From the NCBI RefSeq assembly GCF_004522105.1, contig NZ_SPUJ01000008.1, positions 1-64,000 of the forward strand: 64,000 nt of DNA, in the 5' to 3' direction. Every line of letters begins with the position of its first letter. Position 1 is the first letter of the stretch. Both the position numbers and the translations under genes were made by a program. A model generated the notes under the pieces. That model saw nothing but the letters and a program-made list of their open reading frames with translations. It was not told the origin of the DNA and made no database searches. This document shows positions 42,123-50,879 of this stretch, one piece after another. This DNA comes from Nocardioides sp. 1609. Lineage in GTDB: Bacteria > Actinomycetota > Actinomycetes > Propionibacteriales > Nocardioidaceae.

Positions 42123-42569
42123 TCAGGCGGCGCGGCCGTAGAGGGCGAGCACCCGCGTCTGCCGGTCCTCGTCGGCGTTGACCAGGATCATGTCGAAGGC
42201 GCCGTCGAGGTACAGCTGCTCGCCGGCGTCGACGGCGAAGGCGGCGAGGAAGTCCAGGACGACGTCGTCGAGGTCCGCGCGCATGCCGCGGGCCCGCGCG
42301 ACGTCCCAGGCGTGCAGGGTCAGCTCGAGGGCGTCGATCAGCGCCCGGGGCTGCCGGGTGAGGTGCTCCTCGTAGGTCGCGAGCAGGTCGGCGGACTCGG
42401 AGGCGATGCCGGCTCGCGCCAGCACGGCGGCGTGGTTGTCGGCGACGTGGGTGACGACGTCCGAGATCGTCCAGCCCGGGCACGACGGCACGGGCAGCAC
42501 CAGCTCGGGCGCGCTCAGGTCGGCGGTCGCGGCCCGGAACAGGGCGGCACCGCGGGCGTAGGCGGTCAC
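42123..42569 (-). CDS. DinB/MDMPI-like small protein
   Basis: The 148-residue protein has the four-helix metal-binding pattern of MDMPI-N/DinB-like proteins: CPGWTISDVVTHVADNHAAV near residue 30 and ALELTLHAWDVARARG near residue 85, each with a ligand His. It lacks the C-terminal MDMPI domain. The GTG at 42569 overlaps the rpe stop as GTGA, so it is coupled to rpe. It is probably mycothiol- or metal-dependent; the substrate is unknown. It ends 62 bp ahead of the hen1 start. Confidence 0.75.
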   Translation of the reverse strand: MTAYARGAALFRAATADLSAPELVLPVPSCPGWTISDVVTHVADNHAAVLARAGIASESADLLATYEEHLTRQPRALIDALELTLHAWDVARARGMRADLDDVVLDFLAAFAVDAGEQLYLDGAFDMILVNADEDRQTRVLALYGRAA

Positions 42570-43249
42570 CGGGCGCTCCCGGCCGACGGGCCTGCCGACT
42601 CGGCGCGCTCGCGGAGCGCGGCGACCATGGCGTCGGGGTCGTCGGCGGAGTAGACAGCGCTGCCGGCGACGAAGACGTCGGCGCCGGCCTCGGCGCAGCG
42701 CGCGATCGTCTCGAGCGAGACCCCGCCGTCGACCTGGAGCCAGGTCTCGAGGCCGTGCTTCTCGACCATCGCGCGGGCCCGGCGGATCTTCGGCAGCACG
42801 AGGTCGAGGAACGTCTGGCCGCCGAAGCCGGGCTCGACGGTCATCAGCAGCAGCATGTCGAGCTCGGGCAGCAGGTCCTCGTAGGGCTCGACCGGCGTCG
42901 CCGGCCGCAGCGCCATGCTGGCCCGTGCGCCCTGCGACCGGATCTCGCGCGCCAGCCGCACCGGCGCACTGGCCGCCTCCACGTGGAAGGTCACCGAGCC
43001 GCAGCCCGCCTCGACGTAGGCCGGCGCGTGCCGGTCGACGTCGGCGATCATCAGGTGCGCGTCGAGCGGGGTGCTGGTGCTGCGCGCCAGCGCCTCGACC
43101 ATCGTCGGCCCGAAGGTCAGGTTCGGCACGAAGTGGTTGTCCATCACGTCGACGTGCACCCAGTCGGCGCTGCCGATCCGGGCGACCTCCGCCCCGAGGG
43201 CGGCGAAGTCGGCGTTCAGGATGCTCGGCGTGATCTGGACGTGTCCCAC
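42566..43249 (-). CDS. rpe: ribulose-phosphate 3-epimerase
   Basis: Rpe interconverts ribulose 5-phosphate and xylulose 5-phosphate in the pentose phosphate pathway. The 227-residue TIM barrel shows ITPSILNADFAALGAEV, the metal-binding HVDVMDNHFVPNLTFGP, DAHLMIADVD, LLMTVEPGFGGQTF and QVDGGVSLETI, all family signatures. The GTG at 43249 lies 8 nt behind TAGGGT (43263-43258), a probable near-leaderless promoter. A DinB-like gene is translationally coupled downstream. Confidence 0.96.
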   Translation of the reverse strand: MGHVQITPSILNADFAALGAEVARIGSADWVHVDVMDNHFVPNLTFGPTMVEALARSTSTPLDAHLMIADVDRHAPAYVEAGCGSVTFHVEAASAPVRLAREIRSQGARASMALRPATPVEPYEDLLPELDMLLLMTVEPGFGGQTFLDLVLPKIRRARAMVEKHGLETWLQVDGGVSLETIARCAEAGADVFVAGSAVYSADDPDAMVAALRERAESAGPSAGSAR

Positions 43250-43314
43250 GGCAGGCAACCCTACGGCGCGGCGCCCGCCCCGACCGACGTGAGGTGCGGC
43301 CGCCGAGACCTTCC

Positions 43315-43809
43315 TCAGGCGGGGACGTCGGGGTCGAGGACGTCGAGCAGGTCGCGGTAGGCGATGTCGACGTCGCCGTGGCGGGTGACGAGGCGGTGGA
43401 CGTGGGGGCGGGCGGCCACGACGTCGGCGAGGCCGTGGGCGTGCTCGACCAGGTGCTCGACGGCCTCGTCGGGCACGCGGGACTCGACGACCGCGCCGTG
43501 CAGCACGACCTCGACGAGCTCGGCGCCGGCCTCGAGGGCGACGTCCTCGTAGCGGGCGACCTGGTCGAGGCGCGCCACCAGCTGGGGGACGACGACGTCG
43601 TACCCCGCCTCGAGGTGGGCCCGGGCGAGCGCCAGGCTCAGGTGCCGGGCGGCCTCGGCGTGGTGGGCCGGGTCGCCTCCGATCCACCGGCGCAGCTCGT
43701 CGGCCTCGACGCAGAGGACGCCGGCGTGGTCGGCGAGGTAGCGCCGCGCGAGGGTCGACTTGCCCGATCCCGGCATGCCGTTGAGCAGGATGAGTCGCGG
43801 ACGGGTCAC
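43315..43809 (-). CDS. P-loop kinase-like ATPase (AAA_33 type)
   Basis: The 164-residue protein has Walker A LILLNGMPGSGKSTLARRYL at residues 6-25, a following VEADELRRWIGG segment (Asp likely for phosphoryl acceptor binding, as in polynucleotide and nucleoside kinases), and a helical lid with DQVARYEDVALEAGAEL. It is of the zeta-toxin/polynucleotide-kinase-like family, but the substrate is unknown. Its GTG at 43809 overlaps the stop of the LigD-like gene, so the two are probably co-expressed. Confidence 0.75.
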   Translation of the reverse strand: MTRPRLILLNGMPGSGKSTLARRYLADHAGVLCVEADELRRWIGGDPAHHAEAARHLSLALARAHLEAGYDVVVPQLVARLDQVARYEDVALEAGAELVEVVLHGAVVESRVPDEAVEHLVEHAHGLADVVAARPHVHRLVTRHGDVDIAYRDLLDVLDPDVPA

Positions 43810-44801
43810 CCGGCGGCCCCGTCGGGCTCGTCAGGCTCGTCGGGCTCGTCGGGGGCGGGGACGCCGGCCGCCTCGTCACGCTCGGCCCACGCCAGGAGCG
43901 GGGCGATGTCGAAGGTCTGCCCGGGGTCGTCGATGTCGGCGTGCAGGTCGCCGAGGGCGGCGAAGCGCTCGGGCATCGTGAAGATCGTGAAGTCGTGCGG
44001 GTCGGCGTCGTCGATCTCCTCCCAGCGCACCGGGGCCGAGACGCGGGCGTCGGCGAAGCCGCGCACGGAGTAGGCCGCCGCGATGGTGTGGTCGCGGGCG
44101 TTCTGGTTGTAGTCGACGAACAGGTGGTGCGGGTCGCGGTCCTTGCGCCACCAGGTCGTCGTGACGTCGTCGGGGGCGCGCCGCTCGACCTCGCGGGCGA
44201 AGGCGAGCGCGGCGCGGCGCACGCTCTTGTGGCCGTGGTCGGGGTGGATCCGCACGTAGACGTGCAGCCCGGAGCCGCCGCTGGTCTTGGGGTGTCCGAC
44301 CGCCCCGAGCTCGTCGAGCACCTCGTGCGCGACCGCGGCGACCCGGCGTACCTGGGCGTAGTCGGAGAGCGGGCCGGGGTCGAGGTCGATGCGCCACTCG
44401 TCGGGCTTCTCGGGGTCCGCGCGCCGGCTGTTCCACGGGTGGAACTCGACGGTCGACATCTGGACGGCCCAGACCACGCTCGCGAGCTCGGTGACGCAGA
44501 GCTCGTCGGCCGTGCGGTTCCACCGCGGGAAGGTCAGCCGCACGGTCTCGACCCAGGGCGGGGCCCCGGCCGGGATGCGCTTCTGGTGCACCTTGTCGCC
44601 GGCGAGCCCCTTCGGGAACCGGTGCAGCATGCAGGGCCGCTCGAGGAGCGCGTTGAGGATCCCGGGGCCGACGGCGAGGTAGTACTCGACCAGGTCGAGC
44701 TTGGTGGCGCCCGACTCGGGGAAGTAGACGCGGTCGGGGTTGCTGACCCGCACCACCCGGTCGTCGACCTCGATCTCGACCGACGGGGACTTCGATGTCA
44801 C
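43806..44801 (-). CDS. stand-alone LigD-type primase/polymerase domain protein
   Basis: The 331-residue protein is the polymerase (POL/primase, AEP fold) domain of LigD without ligase or nuclease. Landmarks are NPDRVYFPESGATKLDLVEY, DEWRIDLDPGPLSDYAQVRR (catalytic Asp pair), GHPKTSGGSGLHVYVRI (His) and FVDYNQNARDHTIAAAYSVR. Such domains add ribonucleotides at breaks in non-homologous end joining; separate POL proteins are common in actinobacteria. No ku gene is present in this window. The C-terminus is a DEPDEPDEPDG repeat. GTG at 44801 is 6 nt behind TAGGTT, as for a leaderless mRNA. Confidence 0.9.
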   Translation of the reverse strand: MTSKSPSVEIEVDDRVVRVSNPDRVYFPESGATKLDLVEYYLAVGPGILNALLERPCMLHRFPKGLAGDKVHQKRIPAGAPPWVETVRLTFPRWNRTADELCVTELASVVWAVQMSTVEFHPWNSRRADPEKPDEWRIDLDPGPLSDYAQVRRVAAVAHEVLDELGAVGHPKTSGGSGLHVYVRIHPDHGHKSVRRAALAFAREVERRAPDDVTTTWWRKDRDPHHLFVDYNQNARDHTIAAAYSVRGFADARVSAPVRWEEIDDADPHDFTIFTMPERFAALGDLHADIDDPGQTFDIAPLLAWAERDEAAGVPAPDEPDEPDEPDGAAG

Positions 44802-44874
44802 CGGTCCAACCTAGGCCACGTCTCCCCGCCACGGCGGCGCCGGCGGCCAGGCGGCCCGCCCTAGTCTCTGCGCC
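44802..44874. promoter_or_regulatory. divergent leaderless-type promoters (LigD-like and ATPase genes)
   Basis: TAGGTT on the minus strand (44813-44808) stands 6 nt from the GTG at 44801. TAGTCT on the plus strand (44862-44867) stands 7 nt from the ATG at 44875. No Shine-Dalgarno sequence is present for either gene. Confidence 0.55.
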
Positions 44875-45597
44875 ATGGACCTCGACCAGCCTCCGGTGGT
44901 GCGCATCGCGGTCGGCACCTCCGAGGACGTCGACCCGCGGGCCTGGCCGATGACGATCCCCGCCGTCGAGCAGCTGGCCCGCGAGGGGCTCGAGCTCCCG
45001 CGGGGCGTGACGTTCCTGGTCGGGGAGAACGGCTCCGGCAAGTCGACGCTGGTCGAGGCGGTGGCGGCGGCGTACGGGCTCTCGGCCGAGGGCGGCTCGA
45101 CGCACAGCCGGCACGCGACGCGCGCGACCGAGTCCCCGCTCGCCTCGGCGCTGCGCCTGCAGCGCGGGATCGGGGCGTCCCGGTGGGGCTTCTTCCTGCG
45201 CGCCGAGACGATGCACGGCTGGTACACCTACATGGACGACCACGGCGGGCCCCGCGACCCCGACTACCACGCGATGAGCCACGGCGAGTCGTTCCTGGCC
45301 GTGCTGCGCAGCAAGTTCGACGGCCCCGCGTTCTACTGCCTCGACGAGCCCGAGGCAGCGCTCTCGTTCTCCTCCACCCTCGCCCTGGTGGGCGTGCTGC
45401 ACGACCTGGCGCGGGAGGGCGCCCAGGTGCTCTGCGCGACGCACTCCCCCGTGCTCGCCTCGTTGCCGGGCGCGAGCATCCTCGAGGTCGGCGAGTGGGG
45501 CTACCGGACGGCGGCCTGGGCGGACCTCGAGCTGGTCACGCACTGGAAGGCCTACCTCGACTCACCCGGGCGCTACCTGCGGCACGTGCTCGACTGA
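44875..45597 (+). CDS. ABC-type/AAA ATPase of unknown function
   Basis: The 240-residue protein is a soluble ABC-type ATPase: Walker A FLVGENGSGKSTLVEAVA near residue 50, signature AMSHGESFLAVL near 140, Walker B FYCLDEPEAALSF and the switch His in LCATHSPVLASLPG. It has no membrane partner and resembles the small AAA_15/AAA_21-like ATPases related to OLD and RecF-type proteins, not transporters. The neighbourhood (LigD-like POL, kinase) hints at DNA or RNA repair, which is only an inference. The ATG at 44875 is 7 nt behind TAGTCT. Confidence 0.82.
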   Translation: MDLDQPPVVRIAVGTSEDVDPRAWPMTIPAVEQLAREGLELPRGVTFLVGENGSGKSTLVEAVAAAYGLSAEGGSTHSRHATRATESPLASALRLQRGIGASRWGFFLRAETMHGWYTYMDDHGGPRDPDYHAMSHGESFLAVLRSKFDGPAFYCLDEPEAALSFSSTLALVGVLHDLAREGAQVLCATHSPVLASLPGASILEVGEWGYRTAAWADLELVTHWKAYLDSPGRYLRHVLD

Positions 45598-45608
45598 GCG
45601 TCCCAGGC

Positions 45609-47012
45609 TCAGGGAGAACGGCGCAGCAGCGCCACGAACATGGCGTCCGTGCCGTGCCGGTGCGGCCACAGCTGCAGGGTGCCGGGCAGCGGGCCGGCGG
45701 CGTCGGGGACCTCGGGGAGCAGCGCGCCGACGTCCTCGAGGACGACGTCGGAGCGGTTCTCCAGCAGGGACGCGACGACGCCCGACGTCTCGGCGAGCAC
45801 CGGCGAGCAGGTGGCGTAGACGACGACCCCGCCGGGGCGGAGCAGGTCGACCGCGCTGCCGAGCAGCGCGCGCTGGAGCAGCACGAGCTCGAGCAGGTCG
45901 TCGGGACGACGTCGCCAGCGCGACTCCGGACGGCGCCGCAGGGCACCCAGGCCGGTGCAGGGGGCGTCGACGAGCACCCGGTCGACGGTGCCGGGTGACA
46001 GCGGCGGCCGCCGTCCGTCGGCGACCACGATGCCGGCCACCCCGCCGGTCCCCTGGAGGTCGGCGAGCGAGCGGCTGACCAGGCGGGCCCGGTGCGGCGC
46101 GCGCTCGACCGCCAGCAGCGACGCGCCGCGCTCGGCGGCGAGCGCGGCCAGCAGCGCCGCCTTGCCGCCGGGTCCGGCGCACAGGTCGACCCAGCGGCCG
46201 CCGTCGCCGCCCTCCGAGCGGACCTCGGCGCGGGCCAGGGCGAGCGCCACCAGCTGGGAGCCCTCGTCCTGGACGCCGGCCCGGCCCTCGGCCACGGCCG
46301 GGACGGAGCCGGGGCTGCCGCCGGTCAGCGTGACGCCGTACGGCGAGTAGGGCGTCGGCTCGCCCGGCAGCTCCTCGCGCGTGGCCCGGCCGGGGCGGGC
46401 CACCAGTGTCACCTCGGGCGGGACGTTGTCGGCGGCGAGCAGCGCGAGGAGCTGGTCCTGGCCGACGGCCTTGCGGAGCTCGTCGACCACCCAGCCGGGG
46501 TGGCTGAGCGCGACCTCGGGGTAGCGCAGGCTGGTCGGGTCGGGGGCGACCTGCGCCACCCAGGCGTCGAGGTCGTGGGCGGCGACCTTGCGCAGCACGG
46601 CGTTCGCGAACCCGGCCGCGCCCTGGTTGCCGGTGGCACGGACGAGGTCGACGGTGGTGCTGATCGCCGCGTGGGTGGGCACCCGCATGGCCAGCAGCTG
46701 GTGGGCGCCGAGGCGGAGCGCGTCGAGCACCTTGGCCTCGACCTTGCTCAGCGGCCGGTCGATGCAGGCGGCCAGCACGGCGTCGTACGTGCCACGCCAG
46801 CGCAGGGTGCCGGAGGCGAGCTCGGTGGTGAACGCCGCGTCGCGGGTCTCGAGCCCGAAGTGCGCGATCACCGCCGGGAGCACGAGGTTGGCGTAGGCGT
46901 CGTCGACGCGCACCGCCTTGAGCACCTCGAAGGCCGCGAGCCGCGGCACGTCGACGGGGCCGCGCGCGCGGCCGCCGCCCGGGCGGACCGTCGAGGTCAC
47001 CCGCTCAGCCAT
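45609..47012 (-). CDS. rsmB: 16S rRNA (cytosine(967)-C5)-methyltransferase
   Basis: The 467-residue protein has the RsmB plan: an N-terminal NusB-like RNA-binding domain (RLAAFEVLKAVRVDDAYANL) and a C-terminal Rossmann methyltransferase with VDLCAGPGGKAALLAAL (SAM), VLVDAPCTGLGALRRRPESR (catalytic Cys) and VVYATCSPVLAET (second Cys). ATG at 47012 overlaps the mmcQ-like stop by 8 bp. It is the last gene of the def-fmt operon, whose order is typical for actinobacteria. Confidence 0.94.
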   Translation of the reverse strand: MAERVTSTVRPGGGRARGPVDVPRLAAFEVLKAVRVDDAYANLVLPAVIAHFGLETRDAAFTTELASGTLRWRGTYDAVLAACIDRPLSKVEAKVLDALRLGAHQLLAMRVPTHAAISTTVDLVRATGNQGAAGFANAVLRKVAAHDLDAWVAQVAPDPTSLRYPEVALSHPGWVVDELRKAVGQDQLLALLAADNVPPEVTLVARPGRATREELPGEPTPYSPYGVTLTGGSPGSVPAVAEGRAGVQDEGSQLVALALARAEVRSEGGDGGRWVDLCAGPGGKAALLAALAAERGASLLAVERAPHRARLVSRSLADLQGTGGVAGIVVADGRRPPLSPGTVDRVLVDAPCTGLGALRRRPESRWRRRPDDLLELVLLQRALLGSAVDLLRPGGVVVYATCSPVLAETSGVVASLLENRSDVVLEDVGALLPEVPDAAGPLPGTLQLWPHRHGTDAMFVALLRRSP

Positions 47013-47436
47013 CGCCGAGGTGCTCCTTGACGAGGCGCTTCGGAGCGCGCTTGGCCCAGGCATCGGTGATGATCTCCGCCAGCTCGTCGCGCCCGAGCTC
47101 GCCGAGCCGCGACTGCTGGACCAGGACGGCGGCGTGGCCGTCGAAGTGGTCGATGGTGAAGAACGGCGTGGCGTCGTCGTCGACGAGCGCCGCCTTCTCC
47201 GCCTCGGTCGGCGTCAGGATGACCACGAGGTCGTCGTACTCCTCGCCGGTCTCGGGGTCGACCGCGGAGGCGTGCGGGCGCCGGTACATCACGAAGCCCC
47301 TGCCCTTCGGGCCCGACGGCACCTTCCAGGTCGGCACGTCGCCCCACGACGTGCCGAGCTCGGTGTCGGGCAGCGCCGCGCAGATCTCGTCGACGTCGTC
47401 GGGGGTCGCCGCTCGGCCCCGCGCCCCGTCAGGCAC
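47005..47436 (-). CDS. MmcQ/YjbR family protein
   Basis: The 143-residue protein has the MmcQ/YjbR CyaY-like fold pattern: DVDEICAALPDTELGTSWGD, TWKVPSGPKGRGFVMYRR and a late FFTIDHFDGHAAVLVQQSRL, ending in KRAPKRLVKEHL. Members are described as DNA-binding-like but have no settled role. GTG at 47436 overlaps the fmt stop by 8 bp and the stop overlaps rsmB, so it is locked into the operon. Confidence 0.82.
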   Translation of the reverse strand: MPDGARGRAATPDDVDEICAALPDTELGTSWGDVPTWKVPSGPKGRGFVMYRRPHASAVDPETGEEYDDLVVILTPTEAEKAALVDDDATPFFTIDHFDGHAAVLVQQSRLGELGRDELAEIITDAWAKRAPKRLVKEHLGDG

Positions 47437-48361
47437 GCGGACCGCCGAACCGGACGCCCGAGGCCAGCCGGACGCCGCGCGCCCAGTCGGCCGCCGCCAT
47501 CTGCTTCTTGCCGAACGCCTTGACCTCGCCGAGCCGGACGGCGGTGGTGCCGGTGCCGACGAGCACCTCCTGCTTGCCGACCGCGAGCTCACCGGCGGGC
47601 AGGTCGACGTCGGTGATGCGCACAGGACCGATCTTGATCCGCTCGCCCTCGTGCGTGCTCCACCCCCCGGGTGCCGGCGTGCACGCGCGGATCCGACGGT
47701 CGACGGCGACCGCCGGCTCGGACCAGTCGACCTCGGCGTCCTCGACGGTGATCTTGGGCGCCAGGCTGACACCGTCCGTGGGCTGCTCGCGGGCCTCGAT
47801 GGTGCCGGCGGCGAGGTGGTCGAGGGTGGAGACGAGCAGGCCGGAGCCCCCCTCGGCGAGGCGACCGAGCAGGTCGCCGGCGGTGTCGGTGGGCAGGATC
47901 CGCTCGGTCATGACGCCGAACGTCGGCCCGGCGTCCATCGCCTTGACGATCCGGAACGTCGTCGCCCCGGTCACCTCGTCGCCGGCCCACACCGCGTGCT
48001 GTACCGGTGCCGCGCCGCGCCAGGCCGGCAGGCAGGAGAAGTGCAGGTTGACCCAGCCGAGCGGCGGGATGTCGAGCGCCGACTGCGGCAGCAGCGCGCC
48101 GTAGGCGACGACGGGGCAGCAGTCGGGCGCCAGGGCCCGCAGCGCCTCCTGGAACGCCGGGTCGCGCGGGTGGTCGGGCTTCAGCACCGGGACGCCGAGC
48201 GCCTCGGCCCTCTGGGCGACCGGGCTCGCGACGAGCTTGCGGCCACGACCCGACGGCGCGTCGGGGCGGGTCACGACCCCCACGAGCTCGTGGGCGGACG
48301 CCGCGATCGCGTCGAGGGAGGGGACGGCGACCTCGGGCGTGCCGGCGAAGACGACGCGCAT
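47429..48361 (-). CDS. fmt: methionyl-tRNA formyltransferase
   Basis: Fmt formylates initiator Met-tRNA with 10-formyl-THF. The 310-residue protein starts MRVVFAGTPEVAVPSLDAI. It carries the active-site Asn/His in WVNLHFSCLPAWRGAAPVQ and the Asp in the following segment, plus a C-terminal OB-like domain (APKITVEDAEVDWSEPA). Its ATG at 48361 shares a base with the def stop; the fmt/def pairing is functional, since Def removes the formyl group. Confidence 0.96.
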   Translation of the reverse strand: MRVVFAGTPEVAVPSLDAIAASAHELVGVVTRPDAPSGRGRKLVASPVAQRAEALGVPVLKPDHPRDPAFQEALRALAPDCCPVVAYGALLPQSALDIPPLGWVNLHFSCLPAWRGAAPVQHAVWAGDEVTGATTFRIVKAMDAGPTFGVMTERILPTDTAGDLLGRLAEGGSGLLVSTLDHLAAGTIEAREQPTDGVSLAPKITVEDAEVDWSEPAVAVDRRIRACTPAPGGWSTHEGERIKIGPVRITDVDLPAGELAVGKQEVLVGTGTTAVRLGEVKAFGKKQMAAADWARGVRLASGVRFGGPRA

Positions 48362-48906
48362 CACAGACCCAGCCCTCGGGTCGCGTGCGGGCTGACCTTG
48401 ACCTGCGGACGCTCCAGCCCGAACCACTCGGACTCCCGGATCTCCTTCATCGCGGCCTTGCGCGCCGCGGTGTCGAGACGGTCGATGAACAAGACACCGT
48501 CGAGGTGGTCGGTCTCGTGCTGGATGGCCCGGGCGAGCAGCTCGGAGCCCTCGACGACGAGCGGCTCACCGTGCATGTCCCACCCGCGGGCGACGACCGA
48601 GAGGGCGCGACGGCAGTCGTAGGTCAGGCCCGGCAGCGACAGGCAGCCCTCGTCGCCGTCCTGGACCTCCTCCGACAGCGTGAGGTCGGGGTTGACCAGG
48701 TGCCCGACCTCGCCGTCGACGTGCCAGGTGAAGACCCGGAGACCGACGCCGATCTGCGGTGCCGCGAGGCCCGCGCCGGGCGCCTCGAGCATCGTCTCGG
48801 TGAGGTCGGCGACCAGCGTGCGCAGCTCCTTGTCGAAGTCGACGACCTCGAGCGCGGGACGGCGCAGCACCGGGTCACCGAAGAGCCGGATGGGCTGGAT
48901 CGCCAC
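48361..48906 (-). CDS. def: peptide deformylase
   Basis: Def removes the N-formyl group from new proteins. The 181-residue metalloenzyme shows all three motifs: GAGLAAPQIG (motif 1), EGCLSLPG (metal Cys) and QHETDHLDG (HExxH metal site). GTG at 48906 has a strong AAGGAG ribosome site 4 nt upstream and a TAGGAT -10 box about 40 nt upstream, so this gene is expected to head the def-fmt-mmcQ-rsmB operon. Confidence 0.96.
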   Translation of the reverse strand: MAIQPIRLFGDPVLRRPALEVVDFDKELRTLVADLTETMLEAPGAGLAAPQIGVGLRVFTWHVDGEVGHLVNPDLTLSEEVQDGDEGCLSLPGLTYDCRRALSVVARGWDMHGEPLVVEGSELLARAIQHETDHLDGVLFIDRLDTAARKAAMKEIRESEWFGLERPQVKVSPHATRGLGL

Positions 48907-48945
48907 GGAACTCCTTGTGCGGGACGGGATGTGCTCGGGTCGGCC

Positions 48946-48951
48946 ATCCTA
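48946..48951 (-). promoter_or_regulatory. -10 box of the def operon
   Basis: TAGGAT on the minus strand lies about 40 nt ahead of the def GTG. It would give a 5' leader of about 33 nt that contains the AAGGAG site. No clear -35 box is seen. Confidence 0.4.
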
Positions 48952-49019
48952 GAGGCGGCGGTCCAGACCTCGGCAGGATCCCCTTGCCCCGCCTCCGTGA
49001 ACCCGCGCACACTCGGGCC

Positions 49020-49340
49020 ATGTCGTCCACGGCGCAGGATCGACCGACGCGGGCGGCCTGGCCCCAGCTGCGCGGGCTGCTGCTCGGCGTCGCCGTGTGC
49101 GCAGGCTGCACCGCATGGGTCCTGTCCGGCCTGCTCGTGCTCTTTCCGGGCGTCGAGGACCCTGCGCTGAGCTGGCTGGTCCTCGGACCGGTCGCCGCAG
49201 CCTTCCTCGCCGGATGGGTCCTGCTGGTCCGACCGCACCTGCGGTGGGCGGCTGGCGCCCTGATCCTCGGCACGGCAGCGGCCCTCGGCCTGTCCTTCGC
49301 GGTCGTGCTGACCCTCGCCGCCCCCTCCATGTCCACCTGA
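49020..49340 (+). CDS. small three-helix membrane protein
   Basis: The 106-residue product has three hydrophobic segments (LLLGVAVCAGCTAWVLSGLL; WLVLGPVAAAFLAGWVLLV; ALILGTAAALGLSFAVVLTL) and short charged loops. I do not recognise a family. The ATG at 49020 lies 6 nt behind CACACT. A strong hairpin follows 45 bp after the stop. It is divergent from def and monocistronic. Confidence 0.6.
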   Translation: MSSTAQDRPTRAAWPQLRGLLLGVAVCAGCTAWVLSGLLVLFPGVEDPALSWLVLGPVAAAFLAGWVLLVRPHLRWAAGALILGTAAALGLSFAVVLTLAAPSMST

Positions 49341-49385
49341 GGCCCGCTGCGCCGGTCGAGCCGGAGCGCGCCAGCGCCGGGTCGA

Positions 49386-49407
49386 GGGACGCGGTGAGCC
49401 GCGTCCC
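49386..49407 (+). terminator. terminator-like hairpin after the small membrane-protein gene
   Basis: GGGACGCGG (49386-49394) pairs perfectly with CCGCGTCCC (49399-49407) around a TGAG loop. No T-tract follows. The surrounding 49350-49450 region resembles a worn copy of the dispersed GTCTCGA/GGCGAGCGTC repeat. The rest of the 277-bp gap up to 49617 shows no gene. Confidence 0.5.
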
Positions 49408-49617
49408 CGTCGGCGAGCGTCCTGGTTTCCAGTGGTGGTCGCGGCTTCGGGCGGGGTTGACGCGCTACGCAAGACCCCCGAGTGGCAGACCGAGCCAGGG
49501 CCCCGAACGACGGGCTCGATGCAGCAGCCGTTCGCGCCCAAGAGGGCACCGCCACGTCGTCTCCACAGGTTGTCGAACACAGTAGCGAATCGATGCTGTT
49601 CGGGATAGAATTAGCTT

Positions 49618-50879
49618 GTGCCCGCAACCACCGCAGCCCAGGACGCCGACCCGGCACTGGCCACGGTGCGCGCCCGCCAGAGCACCGCACGCCAGGCCGA
49701 GGTCGCGACCCTGGTCGCGGTCCGCGACTGGGCCCTCGAGCACACCACCGACGACGACCCGGATGCCGTGACCTTCGGGGAGCGACCGCTGCCCCTCGGT
49801 GGTGTCGGGTGCCCGGTCATCGAGGAGTTCGCCGCCTACGACCTCGCCGCCGCGATGGACATGAGCACCGACGCCGGCCTCGGCTACCTCGGCCGCGCCC
49901 TGGAGCTGCGCTACCGACTCCCCCGGCTCTGGGCAGCGGTCCTCGACAGACGGCTCCCCGTCTGGAAGGCCGCCCGGATCGCCGAGGCCACCATGCGGCT
50001 CCCCCTCGACGGCGCCGCCCACGTCGACGCCCGCCTCGCCCAAGCCGTGCGCACCATCACCTTCGCCCAGCTCGACCGCCTCATCGACGAAGCCCTCGCC
50101 CGCTACACACCCCAGGACCTCGCCCCCGCCGGCGACGAGCGACACGCCTGGATCGACCTCACCCAGCCGACCCTCGAAGGCCACGTCCACCTCGAGGGAC
50201 TCCTCTCCGTCCCCGACGCCCTCGACCTCGAGGACGCCCTCCGCACCGGAGCCGCCAGGCTCGCCGACGCCGGCTGCCAAGCGCCCCTCGACGTACGACG
50301 CTCCCTCGCCCTCGGCGACCTCGCCCGCGGCAACCAACCCCTCGACCACCCCAACCAGACCAGCCAGACCAGCCGGGCGCTGGTCCTCCACCTGCACCAG
50401 GACTCACCCGACCTCGCCCGCTGCGAGACCACCCGCACCCCGGTCACCGTCGAGACCATCCAGACCTGGTGCGCCGCGTCCACCAAGATCATCATCAAGC
50501 CGGTCATCGACCTCCACGACCACGTCCACGTCGAGGCCTACGAAGCCCCCGACCGCCTCCGTGAACACATCGAGCTGCGCGACCTCACCTGCGTCTTCCC
50601 CCACTGCCGCCGACCCGCCACCCGCTGCGACCTCGACCACATCACCCCCACGACCTCGGCGGCACCACCTCCAGCGACAACCTCGCCCCGCTCTGCCGCA
50701 GGCACCACCGCGCCAAGACCCACGGACGATGGCGCTACACGATGACCGAACCCGGCACGTTCGAGTGGACCGCACCCTCCGGCCTCACCTACCGCCGCGA
50801 CCACCACGGCACCACCCCACTCCACCCACCACCAGCCGAACCACCAGCCGAACCACCAGCCGAGCCGGCCGGACCCTGA
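49618..50879 (+). pseudogene. DUF222/HNH endonuclease-like (13E12-type) gene with a frameshift
   Basis: The first frame encodes about 343 residues of a DUF222 helical domain leading into the HNH region (CVFPHCRRPATRCDLDH); it then leaves the homologous frame and stops at 50745. The next frame continues the expected HNH end (DLGGTTSSDNLAPLCRRHH, AKTHGRWRYTMTEPGTFEW) and stops at 50879. One C missing from the C-run at 50645-50649 explains this, either as a real mutation or a sequencing error. GTG at 49618 is 6 nt behind TAGAAT (49606-49611). The tail has a PAEPPAEPPAEP repeat. Such genes are multi-copy in actinobacteria; their role is uncertain. Confidence 0.8.

Noticed and set aside
49570..49605. 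LexA/SOS-box-like TCGAAC...GTTCGG upstream of the DUF222 gene
   Set aside because: The half-sites are too far apart for the actinobacterial SOS box (TCGAAC-N4-GTTCGA), and no properly spaced match is found.
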